64,000 nucleotides of DNA from Halisarca cf. caerulea. Lineage: Eukaryota > Porifera > Demospongiae > Chondrillida > Halisarcidae. Made by a program: the position numbers and the translations under genes. Below, piece by piece: positions 12,400 to 26,501 of this stretch. Position 1 is the stretch's first letter. Each line of letters starts with the position of its first letter. The notes beneath the pieces are model-generated. The model was given only the letters and a program-made list of their open reading frames with translations, had not been told where the DNA came from and did not search any database. The stretch lies in NCBI GenBank assembly GCA_963170055.1, contig CAUJGJ010000222.1, positions 1 to 64,000 of the forward strand, written 5' to 3'.

Positions 12400-14384
12400 A
12401 ATGTGCGTGGTGCTAGTGCCAAATATTGGTATTAACACCAGCATATCCAACACTACACAAATACGCCCAAAATAGTTAAGAAACTTCATGTGTGTCCGCT
12501 GGGAATGTGCGTGGTGCTAGTGCCAAATATTGGTATTAGCACCAGCATATCCAACACTACACAAATACGCCCACAGTATTTCAGAAACTTCATGTGTGTC
12601 CACTGGGAATGTGCGCGGGGCTAGTGCCAAATATTGTTATTAGCACCAGCATATCCAACACTACACAGATACGCCCACAGCACTTCAGAAAGGTAATGTG
12701 TGTCCACTGGGAATGTGTGTGGTGCTAGTGCCAAATATTGGTATTAGCACCAGCATATCCAACACTACACAAATACGCCCACAGCACTTAATAAAGGTCA
12801 TGTGTGTCCACTGGGAATGTGTGTGGTGCTAGTGCCAAATATTGGTATTAGCACCAGCATATCCAACACTACACAAATACGCCCACAGTAGTTGAGAAAC
12901 TTCATGTGTGTCCACTGGGAATGTGCGTGGTGCTAGAGCCAAATATTCGTATTAGCACCAGCATATCCAACACTACACAGATACGCCCACAGCACTTCAG
13001 AAAGGTCATGTGTGTACACTGGGAATGTGCGTGGTGCTAGTGCAAAATATTGGTATTAGCACCAGCATATCCAACACTACACAAATACGCCCACAGCACT
13101 TCAGAAAGGTCATGTTTGTCCACTGGGAATGTGCGTGGTGCTAGTGCCAAATATTGGTATTAACACCAGCATATCCAACACTACACAAATACGCCCAAAA
13201 TAGTTAAGAAACTTCATGTGTGTCCGCTGGGAATGTGCGTGGTGCTAGTGCCAAATATTGGTATTACCACCAGCATATCCAACACTACACAAATACGCCC
13301 ACAGCACTTCAGAAACTTCATGTGTGTCCACTGGGAATGTGCGCGGGGCTAGTGCCAAATATTGGTATTAGCACCAGCATATCCAACACTACACAAATAC
13401 GCCCACAGCACTTCAGAAAGGTCATGTGTGTCCACTGGGAATGTGCGTGGTGCTAGTACCAAATATTGTTATTAGCACCAGCATATCCAACACTACACAA
13501 ATACGCCCACAGTAGTTAAGAAACTTCATGTGTGTCCACTGGGAATGTGCGTGGTGCTAGTGCCAAATATTGGTATTAGCACCAGCATATCCAACACTAC
13601 ACAAATACGCCCACAGCACTTCAGAAAGGTCATGTGTGTCCACTGGGAATGTGCGTGGTGCTAGTGCCAAATATTGGTATTAGCACCAGCATATCCAACA
13701 TTACACAAATACGCCCACAGTAGTTAAGAAACTTCATGTGTGTCCACTAGGAATGTGCGTGGTGCTAGGGCCAAATATTGGTATTAGCACCAGCATATCC
13801 AACACTATACAAATACGCCCACAGCACTTCAGAAAGGTCATGTGTGTCCACTGGGAATGTGCGTGGTGCTAGTACAAAATATTGGTATTAGCACCAGCAT
13901 ATCCAACACTACACAAATACGCCCACAGCACTTCAGAAACTTCATGTGTGTCCACTGGGAATGTGCGCGGGGCTAGTGCCAAATATTGTTATTAGCACCA
14001 GCATATCCAACACTACACAAATACGCCCACAGCACTTCAGAAACTTCATGTGTGTCCACTGGGAATGTGCGTGGTGCTAGTGCCAAATATTGGTATTAAC
14101 ACCAGCATATCCAACACTACACAAATACGCCCAAAATAGTTAAGAAACTTCATGTGTGTCCGCTGGGAATGTGCGTGGTGCTAGTGCCAAATATTGGTAT
14201 TAGCACCAGCATATCCAACACTACACAAATACGCCCACAGTATTTCAGAAACTTCATGTGTGTCCACTGGGAATGTGCGCGGGGCTAGTGCCAAATATTG
14301 TTATTAGCACCAGCATATCCAACACTACACAGATACGCCCACAACACTTCAGAAAGGTCATGTGTGTCCACTGGGAATGTGCGT
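12400..14384 (+). repeat. 7-, 9- and 16-monomer repeats in block B
   Basis: CCCAAAATAGTTAAG followed by GTCCGCTGGG occurs at 12,466, 13,194 and 14,130, spaced 728 and 936 bp. The wider context 12,400-12,720 (ATTAACACC, CCGCTGGG, CAGTATTTCAG, GCGCGGGGCTAG, ACACAGATACG) matches 14,064-14,384, an offset of 1,664 bp or 16 monomers. Confidence 0.7.
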
Positions 14385-15560
14385 GGTGCTAGTGCCAAAT
14401 ATTGGTATTAACACCAACATATCCAACACTACACAAATACACCAACAGCACTTCAGAAACTTCATGAGTGTCCACTGGGAATGTGCGTGGTGCTAGTGCC
14501 AAATATTGGTATTAGCACCAGCATATCCAACACTACACAAATACGCCCACAACACTTAATAAAGGTCATGTGTGTCCACTGGGAATGTGTGTGGTGCTAG
14601 TGCCAAATATTGGTATTAGCACCAGCATTTCCAACACTACACAAATACGCCCACAGTAGTTAAGAAACTTCATGTGTGTCCACTGGGAAAGTGCTTGGTG
14701 CTAGTGCCAAATATTGGTATTAGCACCAGCATATCCAACACTACACAAATACACCCACAGCACTTCAGAAAGGTCATGTGTGTTCACTGGGCATGTGCGT
14801 GGTGCTAGTGCCAAATATTGGTATTAGCACCAGCATATCCAACACTACACAAATACGCCCACAGCACTTCAGAAACTTCATGTGTGTCCACTGGGAATGT
14901 GCGCGGGGCTAGTGCCAAATATTGGTATTAGCACCAGCATATCCAACACTACACAAATACGCCCACAGCACTTCAGAAAGGTCATGTGTGTCCACTGGGA
15001 ATTTGCGTGGTGCTAGTGCCAAATATTCTTATTAGCACCAGCATATCCAACACTACACAAATACGCCCACAGTAGTTAAGAAACTTCATGTGTGTCCACT
15101 GGGAATGTGCGTGGTGCTAGTGCCAAATAGTGGTATTAGCACCAGCATATCCAACACTACACAAATACGCCCACAGCACTTCAGAAAGGTCATGTGTGTC
15201 CACTGGGAATGTGCGTAGGTGCTAGTGTCAAATATTGGTATTAGCACCAGCATATCCAACATTACACAAATACGCCCACAGTAGTTAAGAAACTTCATGT
15301 GTGTCCACTAGGAATGTGCGTGATGCTAGTGCCAAATATTGGTATTAGCACCAGCATATCCAACACTATACAAATACACCCACAGCACTTCAGAAAGGTC
15401 ATGTGTGTCCACTGGGAATGTGCGTGGTGCTAGTACCAAATATTGGTATTAGCACCAGCATATCCAACACTACACAAATACACCCACAGTACTTCAGAAA
15501 CTTCATGTGTGTCCACTGGGAATGTGCGCGGGGCTAGTGCCAAATATTGTTATTAGCACC
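13300..15560 (+). repeat. 15-monomer duplication in block B
   Basis: About 13,300-13,990 corresponds to 14,860-15,560, offset 1,560 bp (1,561 after the 105-bp monomer near 15,215). Shared order: GCGCGGGGCT (13,341 and 14,901), an AGAAAGGTC monomer, the GTAGTTAAG monomer, and the CCACTAGGAATG monomer (about 13,745 and 15,305), then GCTAGTAC. Scattered substitutions separate the copies. Confidence 0.65.
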
Positions 15561-15899
15561 AGCATATCCAACACTACACAAATACGCCCACAGCACTTCA
15601 GAAACTTCATGTGTGTCCACAGGGAATGTGCGTGGTGCTAGTGCCAAATATTGGTATTAGCACCAGCATATCCAACACTACACTTATACGCCGACAGTAG
15701 TTAAGAATCTTCATGTGTGTCCACTGGGAATGTGCGTGGTGCTAGTGCCAAATATTGGTATTAGCACCAGCATATCCAACACTACACAAATACGCCCACA
15801 GAACTTCAGAAACTTCATGTGTGTCCACTGGGAATGTGCGTGGTGCTAGTGCCAAATATTGGTATTAGCACCAGCATATCCAACTCCATACAAATACGC

Positions 15900-16935
15900 C
15901 CACAGTAGTTAAGAAACTTCATGTGTGTCCACTGGGAATGTGCGTGGTACTAGTGCCAAATATTGGTATTAGCACCTACATATCCAACACTACACAAATA
16001 CGCCCACAGCACTTCAGAAACTTCATGTGTGTCCACTGGGAATTTGAGTGGTGCTAGTGCCAAATATTGGTATTAGCACCAGCATATCCAACACTACACA
16101 AATACGCCCGCAGCACTTCAGAAACTTCATGTGTGTCCACTGGGAATGTGCGCGGGGCTAGTGCCAAATATTGGTATTAGCACCAGCATATCCAACACTA
16201 CAGAAATACGCCCACATCACTTAATAAAGGTCATGTGTGTCCACTTGGAATGTGTGTGGTGCTAGTGCCAAATATTGTTATTAGCACCAGCATATCCAAC
16301 ACTACACAAATACGCCCACAGCACTTAATAAAGGTCATGTGTGTCCACTTGGAATGTGTGTGGTGCTAGTGGCAAATATTGGTATTAGCACCAGCATATC
16401 CAACACTACAAATATACGCCCACAGTAGTTAAGAAAGTTCATGTGTGTCCACTGGGAATGTGCTTGGTGCTAGTGCCAAATATTGGTATTAGCACCAGCA
16501 TATCCAACACTACACAAATACGCCCACAGCACTTCAGAAACTTCATGTGTGTCCACTGTGAATGTGCGCGGGGCAAGTGACCATTATTGGTATTAGCACC
16601 AGCATATCCAACACTACACAAATACGCCCACAGCACTTCAGAAAATTCATGTGTGTCCACTGGGAATGTGCGTGGTGCTAGTGCCAAATATTGGTATTAG
16701 CACCAGCATATCCAACACTACACAAATACGCCCACAGTAGTTAAGAAACTTCATGTGTGTCCACTGGGAATGTGCGTGGTGCTAGTGCCAAATAGTGGTA
16801 TTAGCACAAGCATATCCAACACTACACAAATACACCCACAGCACTTCAGAAAGGTAATGTGTGTCCACTGGGAATGTGCGTGGTGCTAGTGCCAAATATT
16901 GGTATTAGCACCAGCATATCCAACACTACACAAAT
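15900..16935 (+). repeat. Block C seed segment, repeated 9.57 kb downstream
   Basis: About 10 monomers that precede the first 22-monomer unit. The order GTACTAGTGCC, CACCTACATATCC, GAATTTGAGTGG, CCCGCAGC, GCGCGGGGC, CATCACTTAATAAAGG, ATTGTTATTAG, GTGGCAAATATTGG, ACAAATATACGCCC and GAAAGTTCATG is found again at 25,467-26,501. It carries GGGGCAAGTGACCA (about 16,570), which is also found at about 21,668 and 26,139. Confidence 0.8.
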
Positions 16936-19223
16936 ACGCCCCCAGCACTTCAGAAACTTCATGTGTGTCCACTGGGAATGTGCGCGGGGCTAGTGCCAAA
17001 TATTGGTATTAGCACCAGCATATCCAACACTACACAAATACGCCCACAGCACTTCAGAAAGGTCATGTGTGTCCACTGGGAATGTGCGTGGTGCTAGTGC
17101 CAAATATTGGTATTAGCACCAGCATATCCAACACTACACAAATACGCCCACAGTAGTTAAGAAACTTCATGTGTGTCCACTGGGAATGTGCGTGGTGCTA
17201 GTGCCAAATATTGGTATTAGCACCAGCATATCCAACACTACACAAATACGCCCACAGTAGTTAAGAAACTTCATGTGTGTCCACTGGGAATGTGCGTGGT
17301 GCTAGTGCCAAATATTGGTATTAGCACCAACATATCCAACACTACACAAATACGCCCACAGCACTTCAGAAACTTCATGAGTGTCCACTGGGAATTTGCG
17401 TGGTGCTAGTGCCAAATATTGGTATTAGCACCAGCATATACAACACTACACAAATACGCCCACAGAACTTCAGAAACTTCATGTGTGTCCACTGGGAATG
17501 TGCGTGGTGCTAGTGCCAAATATTGGTATTAGCACCAGCATATCCAACTCCACACAAATACGCCCACAGTAGTTAAGAAACTTCATGTGTGTCCACTGGG
17601 AATGTGCGTGGTACTAGTGCCAAATATTGGTATTAGCACCAACATATCCAACACTACACAAATACGCCCACAGCACTTCAGAAACTTCATGAGTGTCCAC
17701 TGGGAATGTGCGTGGTGCTAGTGCCAAATATTGGTATTAGCACCAGCATATCCAACACTACACAAATACGCCCACAGAACTTCAGAAACTTCATGTGTGT
17801 CCACTGGGAATGTGCGTGGTGCTAGTGCCAAATATTGGTATTAGCACCAGCATATCCAAGTCCACACAAATACGCCCACAGTAGTTAAGAAACTTCATGT
17901 GTGTCCACTGGGAATGTGCGTGGTACTAGTGCCAAATATTGGTATTAGCACCTAAATATCTAACACTACACAAATACGCCCGCAGCACTTCAGAAACTTC
18001 ATGTGTGTCCACTGGGAATGTGCGCGGGGCTAGTGCCAAATATTGGTATTAGCACCAACATATCCAACACTACAGAAATACGCCCACAGCACTTAATAAA
18101 GGTCATGTGTGTCCACTTGGAATGTGTGTGGTGCTAGTGCCAAATATTGGTATTAGCACCAGCATATCCAACACTACAGAAATACGCCCACAGCACTTAA
18201 TAAAGGTCATGTGTGTCCACTTGGAATGTGTGTGGTGCTAGTGCCAAATATTGGTATTAGCACCAGCATATCCAACACTACAAAAATACGCCCACATTAG
18301 TTAAGAAACTTCATGTGTGTCCACTGGGAATGTGCTTGGTGCTAGTTCCAAATATTGGTATTAGCACCAGCATATCCAACACTACACAAATACGCCCACA
18401 GAACTTCAGAAACTTCATGTGTGTCCACTGGGAATGTGCGTGGTGCTAGTGCCAAATATTGGTATTAGCACCAGCATATCCAAGTCCACACAAATACGCC
18501 CACAGTAGTTAAGAAACTTCATGTGTGTCCACTGGGAATGTGCGTGGTACTAGTGCCAAATATTGGTATTAGCACCTACATATCCAACACTACACAAATA
18601 CGCCCACAGCACTTCAGAAACTTCATGTGTGTCCACTGGGAATGTGCGTGGTGCTAGTGCCAAATATTGGTATTAGCACCAGCATATCCAACACTACACA
18701 AATACGCCCGCAGCACTTCAGAAACTTCATGTGTGTCCACTGGGAATGTGCGCGGGGCTAGTGCAAAATATTGGTATTAGCACCAGCATATCCAACACTA
18801 CAGAAATACGCCCACAGCACTTAATAAAGGTCATGTGTGTCCACTTGGAATGTGTGTGGTGCTAGTGCCAAATATTGGTATTAGCACCAGCATATCCAAC
18901 ACTACAGAAATACGCCCACAGTACTTAATAAAGGTCATGTGTGTCCACTTGGAATGTGTGTGGTGCTAGTGCCAAATATTGGTATTAGCACCAGCATATC
19001 CAACACTACAAAAATACGCCCACAGTAGTTAAGAAACTTCATGTGTGTCCACTGGGAATGTGCTTGGTGCTAGTTCCAAATATTGGTATTAGCACCAGCA
19101 TATCCAACACTACACAAATACACCCACAGCACTTCAGAAACTTCATGTGTGTCCACTGGGAATGTGCGTGGTGCTAGTGCCAAATAGTGGTATTAGCACC
19201 AGCATATCCAACACTACACAAAT
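16936..19223 (+). repeat. 22-monomer unit, copy C1 (2,288 bp)
   Basis: Defined from the marker ACGCCCCCAGC at 16,936 to the next at 19,224. Internal markers are CATATCCAACTCC at 17,539 and CATATCCAAGTCC at 17,851 and 18,475. Against C2 I saw only scattered single-base differences, for example CATATACAAC near 17,437 and AAATATCTAAC near 17,955. The two AAGTCC monomers 624 bp apart show an internal 6-monomer duplication inside the unit. Confidence 0.88.
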
Positions 19224-21511
19224 ACGCCCCCAGCACTTCAGAAACTTCATGTGTGTCCACTGGGAATGTGCGCGGGGCTAGTGCCAAATATTGGTATTAG
19301 CACCAGCATATCCAACACTACACAAATACGCCCACAGCACTTCAGAAAGGTCATGTGTGTCCACTGGGAATGTGCGTGGTGCTAGTGCCAAATATTGGTA
19401 TTAGCACCAGCATATCCAACACTACACAAATACGCCCACAGTAGTTAAGAAACTTCATGTGTGTCCACTGGGAATGTGCGTGGTGCTAGTGCCAAATATT
19501 GGTATTAGCACCAGCATATCCAACACTACACAAATACGCCCACAGTAGTTAAGAAACTTCATGTGTGTCCACTGGGAATGTGCGTGGTGCTAGTGCCAAA
19601 TATTGGTATTAGCACCAACATATCCAACACTACACAAATACGCCCACAGCACTTCAGAAACTTCATGAGTGTCCACTGGGAATTTGCGTGGTGCTAGTGC
19701 CAAATATTGGTATTAGCACCAGCATATCCAACACTACACAAATACGCCCACAGAACTTCAGAAACTTCATGTGTGTCCACTGGGAATGTGCGTGGTGCTA
19801 GTGCCAAATATTGGTATTAGCACCAGCATATCCAACTCCACACAAATACGCCCACAGTAGTTAAGAAACTTCATGTGTGTCCACTGGGAATGTGCGTGGT
19901 ACTAGTGCCAAATATTGGTATTAGCACCAACATATCCAACACTACACAAATACGCCCACAGCACTTCAGAAACTTCATGAGTGTCCACTGGGAATGTGCG
20001 TGGTGCTAGTGCCAAATATTGGTATTAGCACCAGCATATCCAACACTACACAAATACGCCCACAGAACTTCAGAAACTTCATGTGTGTCCACTGGGAATG
20101 TGCGTGGTGCTAGTGCCAAATATTGGTATTAGCACCAGCATATCCAAGTCCACACAAATACGCCCACAGTAGTTAAGAAACTTCATGTGTGTCCACTGGG
20201 AATGTGCGTGGTACTAGTGCCAAATATTGGTATTAGCACCTAAATATCCAACACTACACAAATACGCCCGCAGCACTTCAGAAACTTCATGTGTGTCCAC
20301 TGGGAATGTGCGCGGGGCTAGTGCCAAATATTGGTATTAGCACCAACATATCCAACACTACAGAAATACGCCCACAGCACTTAATAAAGGTCATGTGTGT
20401 CCACTTGGAATGTGTGTGGTGCTAGTGCCAAATATTGGTATTAGCACCAGCATATCCAACACTACAGAAATACGCCCACAGCACTTAATAAAGGTCATGT
20501 GTGTCCACTTGGAATGTGTGTGGTGCTAGTGCCAAATATTGGTATTAGCACCAGCATATCCAACACTACAAAAATACGCCCACATTAGTTAAGAAACTTC
20601 ATGTGTGTCCACTGGGAATGTGCTTGGTGCTAGTTCCAAATATTGGTATTAGCACCAGCATATCCAACACTACACAAATACGCCCACAGAACTTCAGAAA
20701 CTTCATGTGTGTCCACTGGGAATGTGCGTGGTGCTAGTGCCAAATATTGGTATTAGCACCAGCATATCCAAGTCCACACAAATACGCCCACAGTAGTTAA
20801 GAAACTTCATGTGTGTCCACTGGGAATGTGCGTGGTACTAGTGCCAAATATTGGTATTAGCACCTACATATCCAACACTACACAAATACGCCCACAGCAC
20901 TTCAGAAACTTCATGTGTGTCCACTGGGAATGTGCGTGGTGCTAGTGCCAAATATTGGTATTAGCACCAGCATATCCAACACTACACAAATACGCCCGCA
21001 GCACTTCAGAAACTTCATGTGTGTCCACTGGGAATGTGCGCGGGGCTAGTGCAAAATATTGGTATTAGCACCAGCATATCCAACACTACAGAAATACGCC
21101 CACAGCACTTAATAAAGGTCATGTGTGTCCACTTGGAATGTGTGTGGTGCTAGTGCCAAATATTGGTATTAGCACCAGCATATCCAACACTACAGAAATA
21201 CGCCCACAGTACTTAATAAAGGTCATGTGTGTCCACTTGGAATGTGTGTGGTGCTAGTGCCAAATATTGGTATTAGCACCAGCATATCCAACACTACAAA
21301 AATACGCCCACAGTAGTTAAGAAACTTCATGTGTGTCCACTGGGAATGTGCTTGGTGCTAGTTCCAAATATTGGTATTAGCACCAGCATATCCAACACTA
21401 CACAAATACACCCACAGCACTTCAGAAACTTCATGTGTGTCCACTGGGAATGTGCGTGGTGCTAGTGCCAAATAGTGGTATTAGCACCAGCATATCCAAC
21501 ACTACACAAAT
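19224..21511 (+). repeat. 22-monomer unit, copy C2 (2,288 bp)
   Basis: Directly adjoins C1. Markers at 19,827 (AACTCC), 20,139 and 20,763 (AAGTCC) are each exactly 2,288 bp after their C1 counterparts. It ends where ACGCCCACAGC replaces the expected ACGCCCCCAGC. Confidence 0.88.
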
Positions 21512-22031
21512 ACGCCCACAGCACTTCAGAAACTTCATGTGTGTCCACTGTGAATGTGCGCGGGGCTAGTGACAAATATTGGTATTAGCACCAGCATATC
21601 CAACACTACACAAATACGCCCACAGCACTTCAGAAACTTCATGTGTGTCCACTGTGAATGTGCGCGGGGCAAGTGACCAATATTGGTATTAGCACCAGCA
21701 TATCCAACACTACACAAATACGCCCACAGCACTTCAGAAAATTCATGTGTGTCCACTGGGAATGTGCGTGGTGCTAGTGCCAAATATTGGTATTAGCACC
21801 AGCATATCCAACACTACACAAATACGCCCACAGTAGTTAAGAAACTTCATGTGTGTCCACTGGGAATGTGCGTGGTGCTAGTGCCAAATAGTGGTATTAG
21901 CACCAGCATATCCAACACTACACAAATACACCCACAGCACTTCAGAAAGGTAATGTGTGTCCACTGGGAATGTGCGTGGTGCTAGTGCCAAATATTGGTA
22001 TTAGCACCAGCATATCCAACACTACACAAAT
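21512..22031 (+). repeat. 520-bp (5-monomer) insert between units C2 and C3
   Basis: Exactly five monomers lengthen the C2-C3 spacing from 2,288 to 2,808 bp. They carry CCACTGTGAATGTG with GCTAGTGACAAATATTGG, then GGGGCAAGTGACCA, AGAAAATTCATG, AATAGTGG and AAAGGTAATG. The last four are the same as the end of the seed segment at about 16,540-16,935, so the insert looks like a re-used seed tail. Confidence 0.8.
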
Positions 22032-24319
22032 ACGCCCCCAGCACTTCAGAAACTTCATGTGTGTCCACTGGGAATGTGCGCGGGGCTAGTGCCAAATATT
22101 GGTATTAGCACCAGCATATCCAACACTACACAAATACGCCCACAGCACTTCAGAAAGGTCATGTGTGTCCACTGGGAATGTGCGTGGTGCTAGTGCCAAA
22201 TATTGGTATTAGCACCAGCATATCCAACACTACACAAATACGCCCACAGTAGTTAAGAAACTTCATGTGTGTCCACTGGGAATGTGCGTGGTGCTAGTGC
22301 CAAATATTGGTATTAGCACCAGCATATCCAACACTACACAAATACGCCCACAGTAGTTAAGAAACTTCATGTGTGTCCACTGGGAATGTGCGTGGTGCTA
22401 GTGCCAAATATTGGTATTAGCACCAACATATCCAACACTACACAAATACGCCCACAGCACTTCAGAAACTTCATGAGTGTCCACTGGGAATTTGCGTGGT
22501 GCTAGTGCCAAATATTGGTATTAGCACCAGCATATCCAACACTACACAAATACGCCCACAGAACTTCAGAAACTTCATGTGTGTCCACTGGGAATGTGCG
22601 TGGTGCTAGTGCCAAATATTGGTATTAGCACCAGCATATCCAACTCCACACAAATACGCCCACAGTAGTTAAGAAACTTCATGTGTGTCCACTGGGAATG
22701 TGCGTGGTACTAGTGCCAAATATTGGTATTAGCACCAACATATCCAACACTACACAAATACGCCCACAGCACTTCAGAAACTTCATGAGTGTCCACTGGG
22801 AATGTGCGTGGTGCTAGTGCCAAATATTGGTATTAGCACCAGCATATCCAACACTACACAAATACGCCCACAGAACTTCAGAAACTTCATGTGTGTCCAC
22901 TGGGAATGTGCGTGGTGCTAGTGCCAAATATTGGTATTAGCACCAGCATATCCAAGTCCACACAAATACGCCCACAGTAGTTAAGAAACTTCATGTGTGT
23001 CCACTGGGAATGTGCGTGGTACTAGTGCCAAATATTGGTATTAGCACCTAAATATCCAACACTACACAAATACGCCCGCAGCACTTCAGAAACTTCATGT
23101 GTGTCCACTGGGAATGTGCGCGGGGCTAGTGCCAAATATTGGTATTAGCACCAACATATCCAACACTACAGAAATACGCCCACAGCACTTAATAAAGGTC
23201 ATGTGTGTCCACTTGGAATGTGTGTGGTGCTAGTGCCAAATATTGGTATTAGCACCAGCATATCCAACACTACAGAAATACGCCCACAGCACTTAATAAA
23301 GGTCATGTGTGTCCACTTGGAATGTGTGTGGTGCTAGTGCCAAATATTGGTATTAGCACCAGCATATCCAACACTACAAAAATACGCCCACAGTAGTTAA
23401 GAAACTTCATGTGTGTCCACTGGGAATGTGCTTGGTGCTAGTTCCAAATATTGGTATTAGCACCAGCATATCCAACACTATACAAATACGCCCACAGAAC
23501 TTCAGAAACTTCATGTGTGTCCACTGGGAATGTGCGTGGTGCTAGTGCCAAATATTGGTATTAGCACCAGCATATCCAAGTCCACACAAATACGCCCACA
23601 GTAGTTAAGAAACTTCATGTGTGTCCACTGGGAATGTGCGTGGTACTAGTGCCAAATATTGGTATTAGCACCTACATATCCAACACTACACAAATACGCC
23701 CACAGCACTTCAGAAACTTCATGTGTGTCCACTGGGAATGTGCGTGGTGCTAGTGCCAAATATTGGTATTAGCACCAGCATATCCAACACTACACAAATA
23801 CGCCCGCAGCACTTCAGAAACTTCATGTGTGTCCACTGGGAATGTGCGCGGGGCTAGTGCAAAATATTGGTATTAGCACCAGCATATCCAACACTACAGA
23901 AATACGCCCACAGCACTTAATAAAGGTCATGTGTGTCCACTTGGAATGTGTGTGGTGCTAGTGCCAAATATTGGTATTAGCACCAGCATATCCAACACTA
24001 CAGAAATACGCCCACAGTACTTAATAAAGGTCATGTGTGTCCACTTGGAATGTGTGTGGTGCTAGTGCCAAATATTGGTATTAGCACCAGCATATCCAAC
24101 ACTACAAAAATACGCCCACAGTAGTTAAGAAACTTCATGTGTGTCCACTGGGAATGTGCTTGGTGCTAGTTCCAAATATTGGTATTAGCACCAGCATATC
24201 CAACACTACACAAATACACCCACAGCACTTCAGAAACTTCATGTGTGTCCACTGGGAATGTGCGTGGTGCTAGTGCCAAATAGTGGTATTAGCACCAGCA
24301 TATCCAACACTACACAAAT
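22032..24319 (+). repeat. 22-monomer unit, copy C3 (2,288 bp)
   Basis: Begins at ACGCCCCCAGC and keeps the internal markers at 22,635, 22,947 and 23,571, 2,808 bp after those of C2. Few substitutions are seen (for example ACACTATACAAATACG near 23,477). Confidence 0.88.
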
Positions 24320-25466
24320 ACGCCCACAGCACTTCAGAAACTTCATGTGTGTCCACTGTGAATGTGCGCGGGGCTAGTGACAAATATTGGTATTAGAACC
24401 AGCATATCCAACACTACACAAATACGCCCACAGCACTTCTGAAATGTCATGTGTGTCCACTGGGAATGTGCGTGGTGCTAGTGCCAAATATTGGTATTAG
24501 CACCAGCATATCCAACACTACACAAATACGCCCACAGTAGTTAAGAAACTTCATGTGTGTCCACTGGGAATGTGCGTGGTGCTAGTGCCAAATAGTGGTA
24601 TTAGCACCAGCATATCCAACACTACACAAATACGCCCACAGCACTTCAGAAACTTCATGAGTGTCCACTGGGAATGTGCGTGGTGCTAGTGCCAAATATT
24701 GGTAGTAGCACCAGCATATCCAACACTACACAAATACGCCCACAGCCCTTCAGAAACTTCATGTGTGTCCACTGGGAATGTGCGTGGTGCTAGTGCCAAA
24801 TATTGGAATTAGCACCAGCATATCCAACACTACACAAATACGCCCACAGCACTTCAGAAACTTCATGTGTGTCCACTGGGAATGTGCGCGGGGCTAGTGC
24901 CAAATATAGGTATTAGCACCAGCATATCCAACACTACACAAATACCCCGCAGCTCTTCAGAAAGGTCATGTGTGTCCATTGGGAATGTGCGTGGTGCTAG
25001 TGCCAAATATTGGTATTAGCACCAGCATATCCAACACTACACAGATACGCCCACAGCACTTCAGAAAGGTCATGTGTGTACACTGGGAATGTGCGTGGTG
25101 CTAGTGCCAAATATTTGTATTAGCACCAGCATATCCAACACTACACAAATACGCCCACAGCACTTCAGAAACTTCATGAGTGTCCACTGGGAATGTGCGT
25201 GGTGCTAGTGCCAAATATTGGTATTAGCACCAGCATATCCAACATTACACAAATACGCCCACAGTAGTTCAGAAACTTCATGTGTGTCCACTGGGAATGT
25301 GCGTGGTGCTAGTGCCAAATATTGGCATTAGCACCAGTATATCCAACACTATACAAATACGCCCACAGCACTTCAGAAAGGTCATGTGTGTCCACCGGGA
25401 ATGTGCGTGGTGCTAGTGCCAAATATTGGTATTAGCACCACCATATCCAACACTACACAAATACGC
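24320..25466 (+). repeat. Tail after unit C3
   Basis: About 11 monomers, starting with GCTAGTGACAAATATTGG then TATTAGAACC (24,391), followed by GAGTGTCC with GGTAGTAGCACC, CAGCCCTTCAG, TTGGAATTAG, AATATAGG, a 103-bp monomer with AATACCCCGCAGC (24,941), CCATTGGG, ACAGATACG with GTGTACACTGGG, and GCATTAGCACCAGTATATCC. The same tail follows unit C4, offset 4,574 bp (TATTAGAACC at 28,965 and AATACCCC at 29,515), so unit plus tail was duplicated together. Confidence 0.8.
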
Positions 25467-26501
25467 CCACAGTAGTTAAGAAACTTCATGTGTGTCCACT
25501 GGGAATGTGCGTGGTACTAGTGCCAAATATTGGTATTAGCACCTACATATCCAACACTACACAAATACGCCCACAGCACTTCAGAAACTTCATGTGTGTC
25601 CACTGGGAATTTGAGTGGTGCTAGTGCCAAATATTGGTATTAGCACCAGCATATCCAACACTACACAAATACGCCCGCAGCACTTCAGAAACTTCATGTG
25701 TGTCCACTGGGAATGTGCGCGGGGCTAGTGCCAAATATTGGTATTAGCACCAGCATATCCAACACTACAGAAATACGCCCACATCACTTAATAAAGGTCA
25801 TGTGTGTCCACTTGGAATGTGTGTGGTGCTAGTGCCAAATATTGTTATTAGCACCAGCATATCCAACACTACACAAATACGCCCACAGCACTTAATAAAG
25901 GTCATGTGTGTCCACTTGGAATGTGTGTGGTGCTAGTGGCAAATATTGGTATTAGCACCAGCATATCCAACACTACAAATATACGCCCACAGTAGTTAAG
26001 AAAGTTCATGTGTGTCCACTGGGAATGTGCTTGGTGCTAGTGCCAAATATTGGTATTAGCACCAGCATATCCAACACTACACAAATACGCCCACAGCACT
26101 TCAGAAACTTCATGTGTGTCCACTGTGAATGTGCGCGGGGCAAGTGACCAATATTGGTATTAGCACCAGCATATCCAACACTACACAAATACGCCCACAG
26201 CACTTCAGAAATGTCATGTGTGTCCACTGGGAATGTGCGTGGTGCTAGTGCCAAATATTGGTATTAGCACCAGCATATCCAACACTACACAAATACGCCC
26301 ACAGTAGTTAAGAAACTTCATGTGTGTCCACTGGGAATGTGCGTGGTGCTAGTGCAAATAGTGGTATTAGCACCAGCATATCCAACACTACACAAATACA
26401 CCCACAGCACTTCAGAAAGGTAATGTGTGTCCACTGGGAATGTGCGTGGTGCTAGTGCCAAATATTGGTATTAGCACCAGCATATCCAACACTACACAAA
26501 T
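25467..26501 (+). repeat. Second copy of the block C seed segment
   Basis: Matches 15,900-16,935 at an offset of 9,567 bp (9,566 after a one-base deletion in GTGCAAATAGTGG at about 26,352). Small differences include AGAAATGTCATG against AGAAAATTCATG. It immediately precedes a 22-monomer-type unit, as the first copy does. Confidence 0.8.

Larger units (their letters stand above)
12061..15640 (+). repeat. Block B, irregular satellite block
   Basis: Block A markers stop and monomers closer to the reference take over, mixed with GCGCGGGGCTAG, CCCAAAATAGTTAAG with GTCCGCTGGG, ATTAACACCAG, ACACAGATACGCCC and TTAATAAAGGTC variants. Spacing is uneven. A 105-bp monomer with GTGCGTAGGTGCTAG near 15,215 shifts phase by one. 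No long exact unit dominates, so this looks like an older or more shuffled part of the array. I see no genes. Confidence 0.75.
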
